A DNA stretch of 37,892 nucleotides from Acidimicrobiaceae bacterium (GTDB lineage Bacteria > Actinomycetota > Acidimicrobiia > Acidimicrobiales > RAAP-2): contig PMOE01000048.1 of the NCBI GenBank assembly GCA_003161575.1, positions 1-37,892 on the forward strand. Reading direction: 5' to 3'. Positions 8,645 to 16,342 of this stretch are shown here, in pieces. The translations under genes were made by a program, and so were the position numbers. The notes under the pieces are model-generated. The model was not told the origin of the DNA. It saw only the letters and a list, made by a program, of their open reading frames with translations, and did not search any database. Position 1 is the first letter of the stretch. The number at the start of each line of letters is the position of its first letter.

Positions 8645-8689
8645 AGGATAGCCAACCGGGCGCTTCCCCCCCAAAAGCGGCGGTACCAT
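8645..8689. promoter_or_regulatory. Divergent leaderless promoters for crgA and trpG
   Basis: Only 59 bp separate the crgA ATG (8636) from the trpG GTG (8696). On the minus strand TATCCT (8650-8645) is 8 nt from the crgA start. On the plus strand TACCAT (8684-8689) is exactly 6 nt from the trpG start. Neither gene has a Shine-Dalgarno. No good -35 is visible for either. The two promoters are back to back and may interfere with or co-regulate each other. Confidence 0.5.
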
Positions 8690-8695
8690 CGCTGC

Positions 8696-9280
8696 GTGGC
8701 GGTCCGGGTCCTGGTCGTGGACAACTACGACTCGTTCGTCTACAACCTGGTCCAAGAGCTCGGCGAGCTCGGAGCCGATCCGGTGGTCTTTCGCAACGAC
8801 GCCATCGACCTGGTGGGCATCCGGCGGGAGCGGCCTGACGCCGTTTTGATCTCGCCGGGCCCCGGGCGTCCAGAAGACGCCGGCATCAGCCTTGCGGTGC
8901 TCGACGGGCTCAGCGGAGAGCTGCCCATACTCGGGGTGTGTTTGGGGAACCAGTGCATCGGCCAGGCCTTCGGCGGCCGGGTCGTGCCCGCCGCCCGGCT
9001 GATGCACGGGAAGACGTCGGAGATCCACCACGGCGGTACCGGCATCTTCGATGGGCTCCCGAATCCCTTCGTGGCCACCCGGTACCACTCGCTCATCGTG
9101 GACGCCGACTCGGTGCCCGACGATCTCGAGGTGACCGCGACGACCAACGACGGGGTGGTCATGGGGCTCCGGCACCGCTCGTTGTTCGTCGAAGGGGTCC
9201 AGTTCCACCCCGAGTCGATCCTCACTCCGTCAGGACCGAGCCTGTTGGCCAACTTCCTCGCCCAGGTCGACGCGGCCTGA
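8696..9280 (+). CDS. trpG: Glutamine amidotransferase, TrpG/PabA type
   Basis: A 194-aa class I glutamine amidotransferase that supplies ammonia from glutamine to anthranilate or aminodeoxychorismate synthase. The catalytic triad is complete: nucleophile Cys82 in [10 protein letters not shown], and His171 and Glu173 in [20 protein letters not shown] and [10 protein letters not shown] are typical of the TrpG/PabA branch. One oddity is that the usual LGHQ after the nucleophile is LGNQ. The synthase partner is not in the window, so TrpG and PabA cannot be told apart. The position next to pknB is conserved in actinobacteria. Translation starts at GTG. Confidence 0.93.
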   Translation: MAVRVLVVDNYDSFVYNLVQELGELGADPVVFRNDAIDLVGIRRERPDAVLISPGPGRPEDAGISLAVLDGLSGELPILGVCLGNQCIGQAFGGRVVPAARLMHGKTSEIHHGGTGIFDGLPNPFVATRYHSLIVDADSVPDDLEVTATTNDGVVMGLRHRSLFVEGVQFHPESILTPSGPSLLANFLAQVDAA

Positions 9281-9282
9281 CA

Positions 9283-9298
9283 CCGGTATCGTCACCGG
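9283..9298. terminator. Hairpin between convergent trpG and pknB
   Basis: CCGGT / ACCGG (5 bp, 6-nt loop) sits in the 25-bp gap between the trpG and pknB stops. It could end transcription from both sides, but the stem is short and no U-tract is present. Confidence 0.3.
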
Positions 9299-9305
9299 GG
9301 CACCC

Positions 9306-11309
9306 TTAGGTGGTCGGGGTGGGCGTCGTGGTCGAGGTCGTGGTCGGGGTGGGCGTCGTGGTCGAGGTCGTCGGGCTGGTGCTCGGCGGAGCGGTCGCCT
9401 GGCAGATGTTGATGGTCACCGACGAGCTGGTCTGGGCCGAAGAGCCTCCCGTCGGGGACTGGCTCACCACGTTCCCGTTGGATGCGGGGTCACAGCTCGT
9501 GACGTTGTTCGCCGTCACGTTGGTGAAACCCTGCCCCTGCAGTGTGGATTGTGCGGTGCTCTGACTGTCACCGACCACATTGGGGATCACCGCGTTGCAC
9601 GGACCGGTGGAGACCGACAAAGCCACGGAGGCGTTCTTGGCCACCGTCGTCCCGGCCCCCGGGTTCGAGGCGCTGACGAGTCCATTGCCAATCGAGTTAG
9701 AGCAGGCCTGTGTCGTGTTGCCGACCTGCAGCCCCGCGCCGGCCAGCGCGCTGCCGGCTTGGGCCGGGGTGTCACTGACCACATTGGGCACCGGGGTGGT
9801 GGCCCCCGGGTTCGACACGCTGAGCTGTACTTGGGTGCCCGTGCGTGCCGACGCGTTGGCGCTCGGGCTCTGGCTGATTACGGAATTCGCCGGTTGGGTG
9901 CTCTGTACGAGCCGCACCCGATAGCCGAGATTCGCTGCTTGCAACAACGCTTCGGCCGTGGTCAGGGATTGGCCAACCACGTTGGGCACGACAACGGTCC
10001 GTGCCGAGGGTCCCGAGCTGACCGAGAGGCTGACGCTGTCCCCTTTCTTCACGCTCTTGCCGGCCACCGGGTTGGTGGCGAGCACCGTGCCCGCCTTTTG
10101 GGCATCCACCTTCTGGGTGGAAGCGCCAATGGTCAGTCCGTCGTGCTGCAAGGTGGCGATGGCCGACGACGCCGGCTGGCCCACCACATTGGGCATGGCG
10201 AAGGTCCCGTTGCCCCCGATGTAACCGAGGGACTTGAGAAGCAAGAGGCCCACGACGACCAAGGCGACCAGCAAGATGACCAGCATCACCACGAGGCGGC
10301 GGGTTCGCTTGCGACGGGCTTCTTCTTCGGGATCGACCGCTTCTTCAACGACGACCGGATCGGCCAGGGGGACGACGTGGGTGCGCCCGGTCACCTGACC
10401 GACCACCTGGGTGGCGGCGGCCGCGGCGACGGCCGTTTGGACCTGGGTCGCCCCGACCTCGGTGGCCACCACCGGTCGACCCTCGCTGAAACGGAGCAGA
10501 TCGGCCCGTAATTCCTCGGCATTGGCGTAACGCTGGTCGGGCGATTTGGCCATCGCCTTCATGATCACGGCCTCGAGGGCAGCGGGAACTGCAGGATTGA
10601 GCTCATGGGGGAGCGGCGGTTGGTCTCGGACGTGTTTGGAGGCGACCGCCACCGGGGTGTCGCCGAGGAACGGCGCCCGCCCGGTGACCATCTCGAAGAT
10701 GACGACCCCGAGCGAATAGATGTCACTGCGGGCATCGACGCCCACCCCTTCGGCCTGCTCGGGGGAGAAATACGTGGCCGTCCCCATCACCGCGCCGGTT
10801 TGGGTGAGGCTCTCCTCGGTGTTGATCGCCCGGGCAATCCCAAAGTCGGTGACCTTCACCTGACCGTCGTCGGTGATGAGCACGTTGCCCGGTTTCACAT
10901 CGCGATGCACGACCCCGTGGCGGTGGGCATAGGAGAGGGCGGCCGCCACGTGGGCACCGATCTCGGCGGCCCGGGGTGCCGGAAGCGACCCCGATGCCCG
11001 GATGAGGGCGGACAGCGGTCGTCCGTCGACGAACTCCATGACGATGAAGTACGTCCCGCTGTCCTCGCCCCAGTCGAAGACCGGGACGATGTTGGGATGG
11101 GACAGGTTGGCGGCCGCCTGAGCCTCGCGGCGGAAGCGTTCGACGAACGCTCGGTCCACCGAGAGCTCTGGGAAGAGGACCTTGAGGGCGACCGGCCGGT
11201 CCAAGAGGCGGTCTCGTGCCCGGTACACCTGGGCCATGCCCCCCCGAGCGATGAGGTGCGTCAGCTCGTATCGATTCGAGAAGACGCGCGGCGTCTGGAC
11301 CGGTTCCAT
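9306..11309 (-). CDS. pknB: PASTA-domain Ser/Thr protein kinase PknB
   Basis: A 667-aa membrane-spanning Ser/Thr kinase. The kinase domain is residues 14 to about 275: glycine loop ARGGMAQVY, Lys43 in VALKVL, HRD at 135-137, DFG at 155-157 and an activation loop with SLTQTGAVMGTATYFSPEQ. A single transmembrane helix follows at about 339-358. Four extracellular PASTA repeats lie at about 371-433, 440-500, 506-568 and 574-636, each with a PNVVG- or PNVVS-like start; they should bind peptidoglycan fragments. A tail of Ser/Thr/Pro repeats ends the protein. Repeats 3 and 4 each hold a cysteine pair. It is the last gene of the leftward fha-pstP-pbpA-pknB set; no good Shine-Dalgarno precedes its ATG. 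Confidence 0.97.
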   Translation of the reverse strand: MEPVQTPRVFSNRYELTHLIARGGMAQVYRARDRLLDRPVALKVLFPELSVDRAFVERFRREAQAAANLSHPNIVPVFDWGEDSGTYFIVMEFVDGRPLSALIRASGSLPAPRAAEIGAHVAAALSYAHRHGVVHRDVKPGNVLITDDGQVKVTDFGIARAINTEESLTQTGAVMGTATYFSPEQAEGVGVDARSDIYSLGVVIFEMVTGRAPFLGDTPVAVASKHVRDQPPLPHELNPAVPAALEAVIMKAMAKSPDQRYANAEELRADLLRFSEGRPVVATEVGATQVQTAVAAAAATQVVGQVTGRTHVVPLADPVVVEEAVDPEEEARRKRTRRLVVMLVILLVALVVVGLLLLKSLGYIGGNGTFAMPNVVGQPASSAIATLQHDGLTIGASTQKVDAQKAGTVLATNPVAGKSVKKGDSVSLSVSSGPSARTVVVPNVVGQSLTTAEALLQAANLGYRVRLVQSTQPANSVISQSPSANASARTGTQVQLSVSNPGATTPVPNVVSDTPAQAGSALAGAGLQVGNTTQACSNSIGNGLVSASNPGAGTTVAKNASVALSVSTGPCNAVIPNVVGDSQSTAQSTLQGQGFTNVTANNVTSCDPASNGNVVSQSPTGGSSAQTSSSVTINICQATAPPSTSPTTSTTTPTPTTTSTTTPTPTT
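9311..9370 (-). repeat. Perfect 30-bp tandem duplication at pknB 3' end
   Basis: Two identical 30-bp units (9311-9340 and 9341-9370) encode the ten-residue block TSTTTPTPTT twice at the C-terminus of PknB. The absence of any substitution suggests recent duplication or ongoing slippage, so copy number may differ between strains. Confidence 0.9.
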
Positions 11310-11345
11310 TGGGGTCAGAGCCTACGCCGGGGCCGGACCGCGGCC

Positions 11346-11360
11346 GGGTGACCATCACCC
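11346..11360. promoter_or_regulatory. Short inverted repeat between pbpA and pknB
   Basis: GGGTGA-CCA-TCACCC forms a perfect 6-bp inverted repeat in the 103-bp gap between the pbpA stop and the pknB start. It could be an operator or an mRNA hairpin that partly separates pknB expression from upstream genes. There is no further support. Confidence 0.3.
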
Positions 11361-11412
11361 CTGGTCGCAAGGCAGTGCGGCGCAACGGAGCGGGGGGAAG
11401 TGTCGGGTCTCA

Positions 11413-13104
11413 TCAGGTCGTGGGCGGGGGCGGCGCAGTGGTGGGCGCGGTCGTCGATGGTGGCGACGTCGTTGTCGCCGCCGGCGCGGTGGTCGGCGGA
11501 GTCGTTGTGGTGGTGCCCGCGCCCGCGGCCGTCGAGGTTGTCGTGGCGCCCGGAGCCTTGGCAGTGGTTGTCGTTGTGGCGCCAGCCGGGGGAGGCGGCG
11601 TGTAGTGGGGAGCCGGCGAGACGGGCGGGAGCGGGCCGGTGAGAGCCAGCGCCGCCTCGATCATCGCCTTCATCACCGGGCCGGCCGCCTTGGCTCCGGT
11701 CACGTCGAAGGCCTGGTCGGGCAGCACCACGGCGATGGCGACCCGGGGCTGGGAGGCCGGGGCGAAGGCGATCATCCACGCCGTCACCAACTGGTTTTGC
11801 TGACCGGCCTGGGCCGTCCCGGTCTTGGCCGCCACTTGGTCCTCGGGTAAGAACCCGACCTGGCCGGCGGTGCCCGAGGTCACCACTTCTTCCATGAGCG
11901 GGGTGATGGCCGCCGCCGTGGCCTGCGTGGTGGCCCGCATCCAGGGCTTCAGTCCGAAGTTGGTCACCAGATTGCCCTGCGAATCGCGGATCTGGGCCAT
12001 GAGGTGCGGCGTCATGATGACCCCGCCGTTGGCGATGGCCGAGGCTTCGAGCGCGCCCTGCAGTGCGGTGGCCGCCACGTCCTCCTGGCCGATGGCGGAA
12101 TAGGCCACACCTGGGAGGTTGTCTTTGAGCTCGGCCGGTGTCGGGAAATTGGACGCGACCACCCCGGGAATGTCGAGGGGGGGCACGGAGTCATAGCCGA
12201 ACTGTGTTGCCTGCTTGTAGAGGTTGGTACCGCCGATGTCGAGACCGAGGTCGGCATAGCCCGGGTCACACGACGGTGGCAGCATCTGGGCGATGGTCCC
12301 GCCGCAGGGCGTGTTCCCGTCGTTGTGCAGCAACAGGTTGGAGTCGGGCAGTGGGGTGGCCACCCGGACCGGATAGGACTTGTTGACGAGCAACGGGGCG
12401 TAGTCGTAGGCGGCGGAGGTGGTGATGACCTTGAACGTCGACCCGGGGGCCCAGCGCTGTGCGTAGGCGAGGGAGGCCAGGGCGTCGTAACCCTGGGAGT
12501 CCTTGGCCACGGCGAAGAACCGACCTTGGTCTTGGGCGGTTGGGGACGTCGATGCTAAAAGGTTGGGGTCATAGGTGGGGTTGGCGTACATGGCCAACAC
12601 CGCTCCCGTGTTGGGGTTGAGCGCCACGATCGCGCCGTCGCGCCCGGCGAGGGCCTGTTGCGCCGCCAGCTGCAGCTTGGGTTGCACGGTCAGGGTGACG
12701 TCGTCGGTGGCGGTGGTGGGGTTGAGGAACTGGCTGAGCGAGCGGGCCGGCTGGGCGTGGGCAATGAGCTGGTCGTTGTACTGGTATTCGATTCCCCATG
12801 TGCCGTACTTAATCGAGTCGTAACCCACGAGGTCGGAGAACAGCCGTGCGGTGGCCGTCGGGTACACCCGTTGGTATTTGTAGGAGCCCGGGATGTTCAA
12901 AGCCTGCGAGTACGCCAAGATTGAGCCATCAGCGGCCACGATGTCCCCGCGGGCGTTGTCGAGGATCTTGGCCTGATTGCGCGGGTTCGCCGATGCCGAG
13001 GCCAATTGGTGGGCCTGGCGGAACTGGAGATTGGTGAGCTGGATCAACACCAGCGCGAAGCACAAGATGAGGACGATTCCCAGCCAGCGGATACGGCGTC
13101 CCAT
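11413..13104 (-). CDS. pbpA: Class B penicillin-binding protein PbpA
   Basis: A 563-aa peptidoglycan transpeptidase anchored by one N-terminal helix (about 7-27). Residues about 45-130 are the short dimerisation-like domain of PbpA proteins. The transpeptidase domain has SxxK as Ser222-Thr-Phe-Lys225 in APGSTFKVI and KTG at 427-429 in AAKTGTAQ. The second motif, normally SxN, reads Ser278-Cys-Asp280 in PPSCDPGYADLG. After about residue 505 comes a 60-residue Thr/Pro/Ala tail predicted outside the cell. In mycobacteria PbpA is a PknB substrate acting in septal wall synthesis. The usual rodA partner gene, expected upstream, is missing: pstP ends only 46 nt before this start. Confidence 0.95.
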   Translation of the reverse strand: MGRRIRWLGIVLILCFALVLIQLTNLQFRQAHQLASASANPRNQAKILDNARGDIVAADGSILAYSQALNIPGSYKYQRVYPTATARLFSDLVGYDSIKYGTWGIEYQYNDQLIAHAQPARSLSQFLNPTTATDDVTLTVQPKLQLAAQQALAGRDGAIVALNPNTGAVLAMYANPTYDPNLLASTSPTAQDQGRFFAVAKDSQGYDALASLAYAQRWAPGSTFKVITTSAAYDYAPLLVNKSYPVRVATPLPDSNLLLHNDGNTPCGGTIAQMLPPSCDPGYADLGLDIGGTNLYKQATQFGYDSVPPLDIPGVVASNFPTPAELKDNLPGVAYSAIGQEDVAATALQGALEASAIANGGVIMTPHLMAQIRDSQGNLVTNFGLKPWMRATTQATAAAITPLMEEVVTSGTAGQVGFLPEDQVAAKTGTAQAGQQNQLVTAWMIAFAPASQPRVAIAVVLPDQAFDVTGAKAAGPVMKAMIEAALALTGPLPPVSPAPHYTPPPPAGATTTTTAKAPGATTTSTAAGAGTTTTTPPTTAPAATTTSPPSTTAPTTAPPPPTT

Positions 13105-13150
13105 CAGTCCCGTTCTCTCGCGGTAGTGGTCGCAAAAGCCACAGTCGGTC

Positions 13151-14704
13151 TCACGGGGCCTGCGGTGTCGTAGGCGACGCCGGTGGAGACGTCGTGGACG
13201 GGGGGAGGGTGGTCGGGCTCGGGGTCGTGGCCGCAGTCGTTGACGGGGGGAGAGTGGTCACCGGAAAGGTGCCCGTCGGCCCGATGACCGTGGTCGACGG
13301 ACCGCCACTCTGGCCGCTGTTGAGCTGCTGTTGGGCTTGCTTCTCCTGCACCAAATTCTGCGCGTAGTGCTTCGCCGCGGCCAAAGAAGGCTCTTCGACG
13401 TCGAGGTTCAGATCGTGGATCCGGATGAACAGAACCTCGTCGGTCGTCACCCCGGTCCGGTCGACCACCTTGGGCCGGAACCAAAGCACCCCACCGGGGT
13501 GGCCCCGGTAGATGACGAGCTCGTTCTGATGGAGGGTCACGTACCAATCGTCGTTGGCGTACCACTTCAACAGGTAGTAGCCCCCGGCCACGACAGCGAT
13601 CAGGAGGATGAAGAACCCGATGACCCGGAAGGTAACCCGGCGGGGGATGCCGGCGCGCCGCCTAGCCGCTCCGCGACTGAGCTTCTCCTCTTGTTCGGGG
13701 TCTTGGCCGATGGGCTGGTCCCACGCCTCGGTACCGACCGGTGCGGCACCCGGTACCACCGTGGTCGGGAGCTGCTGGATTGTCCCACTGCCGACGAACA
13801 CGTCATCGGACGGTTGAGAGGGCACGACCGCGGTCAGCGCGTCGTCGGGGGAAGTCCGATCGACGGGACCGTTGGTCCGGGGCGCGTCGAGTGCCGGGGG
13901 GATTGGTGGTGGCACCGATGCGATGCCGGCAGCCACACCAGCAACGGGCAACGCTCCAGGCACCCCGACCCCGTTCTGCTCTCCGACCAGAACGTCGACC
14001 ACCACGACGGTGATGTTGTCGTTGCCCCCATGCTCGTTGGCCGTCTGCACAAGAAGGCGGGCAGCGGCGGTCGGGTCAGGGACACCGCCGAGCACCTCGG
14101 CGAGCTGATCGATTGCCACCTCGTTGGTGAGACCGTCACTGCACAACAAGATGCGGTCGCCGTCATGGAGGTGGAGCTCCCAGAGGTCGACATCAACGTC
14201 AGAGGAAACGCCGAGGGCTCGAGTGAGGATGTGGCGATGGGGGTGGACGGCCGCCTCGGCCTCGGTCAGCTCTCCGCTGCGCACCTTCTCCTCGGCCAGA
14301 CTGTGGTCGGAGGTGACCTGGGAGATATGTCCTTCCGAGAACACGTAGGCCCGTGAGTCGCCCACGTTGGCCAGAGCCACCACGTCGCGGCCGTCAGCCC
14401 CCGATACGAGGGCGACCGCCGTCAGGGTAGTGCCCATGCCCCGTAGGTCGCTTTGCACCTGACTCGTTCGCCACACGGCGGCGTTCGCTTCGGCCACCGC
14501 CTCTCGCAGACCGTCGGTGGATGGTTGCCGGGAGAACGCGGACCGAAGGGCGTCCACGGCCACCCGGGCCGCCACTTCTCCTCCGGCGTGCCCGCCCATA
14601 CCGTCGGCCACCGCGAAGAGATTCGCCACCTCGAGGGTGAGGTCCTGGTTGGAGCCGCGGACCCGGCCTACGTCGGTGGCCGAACCCGAGCGAAGCACGG
14701 TCAT
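13151..14704 (-). CDS. pstP: PP2C-type Ser/Thr phosphatase PstP
   Basis: A 517-aa metal-dependent phosphatase that should reverse phosphorylation by PknB. The PP2C domain (about 1-240) has the metal-binding motifs ADGMGGHAGGEVAARVA, LCSDGLTNEV and GGNDNITVVVVDV. A variable linker, a basic stretch and one transmembrane helix (about 345-365) follow. An extracellular domain of about 90 residues comes next, then a Thr/Pro/Ser tail ending PTTPQAP. I chose the ATG at 14704 because it overlaps the fhaB stop as ATGA and starts with MTVLRSGSATDVGRVR, a normal PstP N-terminus; a longer frame to 14902 lies inside fhaB. Confidence 0.95.
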   Translation of the reverse strand: MTVLRSGSATDVGRVRGSNQDLTLEVANLFAVADGMGGHAGGEVAARVAVDALRSAFSRQPSTDGLREAVAEANAAVWRTSQVQSDLRGMGTTLTAVALVSGADGRDVVALANVGDSRAYVFSEGHISQVTSDHSLAEEKVRSGELTEAEAAVHPHRHILTRALGVSSDVDVDLWELHLHDGDRILLCSDGLTNEVAIDQLAEVLGGVPDPTAAARLLVQTANEHGGNDNITVVVVDVLVGEQNGVGVPGALPVAGVAAGIASVPPPIPPALDAPRTNGPVDRTSPDDALTAVVPSQPSDDVFVGSGTIQQLPTTVVPGAAPVGTEAWDQPIGQDPEQEEKLSRGAARRRAGIPRRVTFRVIGFFILLIAVVAGGYYLLKWYANDDWYVTLHQNELVIYRGHPGGVLWFRPKVVDRTGVTTDEVLFIRIHDLNLDVEEPSLAAAKHYAQNLVQEKQAQQQLNSGQSGGPSTTVIGPTGTFPVTTLPPSTTAATTPSPTTLPPSTTSPPASPTTPQAP

Positions 14705-15249
14705 TTGGTCACCTCGAAGACGGTCGCTCCCACCTGGAGCAAGTCGCCCTTGGCCAACTTGGAGGGCTTGGAAATCCGCTCGGAGTTGACGAAGGTCCCG
14801 TTGGTCGACGAAAGATCCTCGACCCAGACCTGTTCTCCCCGACGGTAGAGCCGGGCGTGGAGGGTCGAACTGTAGACATCGTACGTGGTTGGAACTCCGC
14901 ACCCTGGCGAGCGCCCCACCGTCAGCTCATCGTCGAGGTCGTAGGTGCTCCCAGCTTCGGAGTCCGGCTCGATCACTTCGAGGAACAATTGCTTGCGCCG
15001 TTGCTTGGGTGGCGCGCCGTCCCCCACCGGCACGGCCGCAGTTGTGGCGGCATCCGCCTCACGGGCCGCCCGCCGACGGTCCGAACGGCTCTGACGCGGT
15101 CCGGCGGGGCGCACCTCCACCCAGACCGCTCGAACCACCCGAAGAAAGAAAAGGAAGATGAGGATGACGACCAGCCATTGGAGCGGGCGGAGGATGGCCG
15201 AATAGTTCGGTGCGGTGCCGATGAGCACCATGGCATTTCCGCCGCTCAC
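14701..15249 (-). CDS. fhaB: FHA domain protein FhaB (FipA-like)
   Basis: A 182-aa protein with an N-terminal membrane helix (about 20-42), a basic linker and a C-terminal FHA domain (about 95-180). The phosphothreonine-binding residues are in LTVGRSPGC, VYSSTLHARL and DLSSTNGTFVN. In mycobacteria the orthologue FipA/FhaB is phosphorylated by PknA/PknB and links FtsZ with FtsQ during division under stress. The GTG start overlaps the fhaA stop by 4 nt (GTGA), and its stop overlaps the pstP ATG, so the three genes are translationally coupled. An internal ATG six codons downstream is an alternative start. Confidence 0.93.
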   Translation of the reverse strand: MSGGNAMVLIGTAPNYSAILRPLQWLVVILIFLFFLRVVRAVWVEVRPAGPRQSRSDRRRAAREADAATTAAVPVGDGAPPKQRRKQLFLEVIEPDSEAGSTYDLDDELTVGRSPGCGVPTTYDVYSSTLHARLYRRGEQVWVEDLSSTNGTFVNSERISKPSKLAKGDLLQVGATVFEVTK

Positions 15250-15902
15250 GACCGTTCAAAGACGATGGTTGTCGACCCGACGTTGATCTCATCGCCACTC
15301 GCCAGGTCCTGTTCGCGGACGGGCATTCCGTTCACCCGCGTCCCGTTCGTGGATCCGAGATCGGTCACCACCACGGTGTCGCCCACCCGGCGAATTTCGG
15401 CGTGTCGACGACTCACGTTCGGGTCGGCCAGCACGATTGGGCACTCCGGAAGCCGGCCGATGACCACCGGATCAGCCCCGACGCTCACCCGCTCCCCGTC
15501 GGGCAGGATCAGTTCGGCCAAGGACACCCCGTCGGCACCTTCGACGACCTCGGCAGTGACGGCGAAACGACCGGCCCGGAGCCGGGTCCCCTCGTAGATC
15601 TGGACATCGACGGGACCGAGGAAGGAGTAGCCCTCAATGCGAGCGTGCTCACGGGCGGCATCGGCCAACTCGCGCGACAGGGCGTCAATGAAGTTGGCGA
15701 ACCGGTCGACATCCGCAGGGGCGAGGGTCACCGTGAAGACATTGGGCGCGATGAGGCCATGGACGCCCACCCGGCGGTGAAGGTCCATCTCGCGCGTCAT
15801 CTTGCGGCCGATCTCGATCGGCTGAAGGTTGCTTTTGAAGGGTTTGGCCAACGTCCCCTCCACCAAACGCTCGAGGCGGTTCTCGAACTGCTGGAGTCCC
15901 AT
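15246..15902 (-). CDS. fhaA: FHA domain protein FhaA (DUF3662-FHA)
   Basis: A 218-aa cytoplasmic protein. Residues 1 to about 120 are the DUF3662 domain typical of FhaA, starting MGLQQFENRLERLVEGTLAK. Residues about 148-218 form the FHA domain, with VIGRLPEC, NVSRRHAEIRR and DLGSTNGTRVNG. FhaA binds phosphorylated MviN (MurJ-like) in mycobacteria and restrains peptidoglycan synthesis. This version lacks the long Pro/Gln-rich linker of the mycobacterial protein, so it is less than half that length. The ATG at 15902 begins at the conserved domain; upstream in-frame sequence is not family-like. It is first in the leftward cluster, just after a palindrome-associated promoter. Confidence 0.95.
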   Translation of the reverse strand: MGLQQFENRLERLVEGTLAKPFKSNLQPIEIGRKMTREMDLHRRVGVHGLIAPNVFTVTLAPADVDRFANFIDALSRELADAAREHARIEGYSFLGPVDVQIYEGTRLRAGRFAVTAEVVEGADGVSLAELILPDGERVSVGADPVVIGRLPECPIVLADPNVSRRHAEIRRVGDTVVVTDLGSTNGTRVNGMPVREQDLASGDEINVGSTTIVFERS

Positions 15903-15912
15903 GGTCCGTCCA

Positions 15913-15941
15913 ATCCTACCGGTAGGTGGTTCTCTTGTGAG
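15913..15941 (-). promoter_or_regulatory. fhaA promoter with palindrome over the -10
   Basis: On the minus strand a -35-like CTCACA (15941-15936) and a -10-like TAGGAT (15918-15913) are 17 nt apart. Transcription would start near 15906, about 4 nt before the fhaA ATG. A perfect 12-bp palindrome, CCTACCGGTAGG (15915-15926), covers most of the -10, so a dimeric regulator bound there would block the promoter. This single promoter could drive fhaA-fhaB-pstP-pbpA-pknB. Confidence 0.5.
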
Positions 15942-16017
15942 GTCTACCGGAATGGAATCCCAGGTCACGACCGGGATCTTGCCAATGTGAGCGTCGACTA
16001 GCCTTGCCAGGTCGCTC

Positions 16018-16101
<84 letters not shown>

Positions 16102-16342
16102 CTGCACTACCTCCCACCTCCAATCCTCACCATTTACTAGTGCTCGTCATCCAAGGCAGAGAGGCGCTGGACAAGACGCGCCAATTAAGGTGCGGCCCAA
16201 AGACCGTCCGTTCTGCCTGGCCGCGCATCGGTCCGCAAACCGACAGGCGTCGCACCGGACAACGGTACGATTCGTTAGCACCAACAGGTCTCGTCCAACG
16301 AAAGCTGGGTCGTCAGCCGCCCGGTCCCTCAAGCGGGGAGCT

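Noticed and set aside
14705..14902. Longer N-terminus for PstP.
   Set aside because: The extra 66 codons lie inside fhaB in another frame and do not look like PP2C; the ATG at 14704 overlaps the fhaB stop in a standard coupling arrangement.
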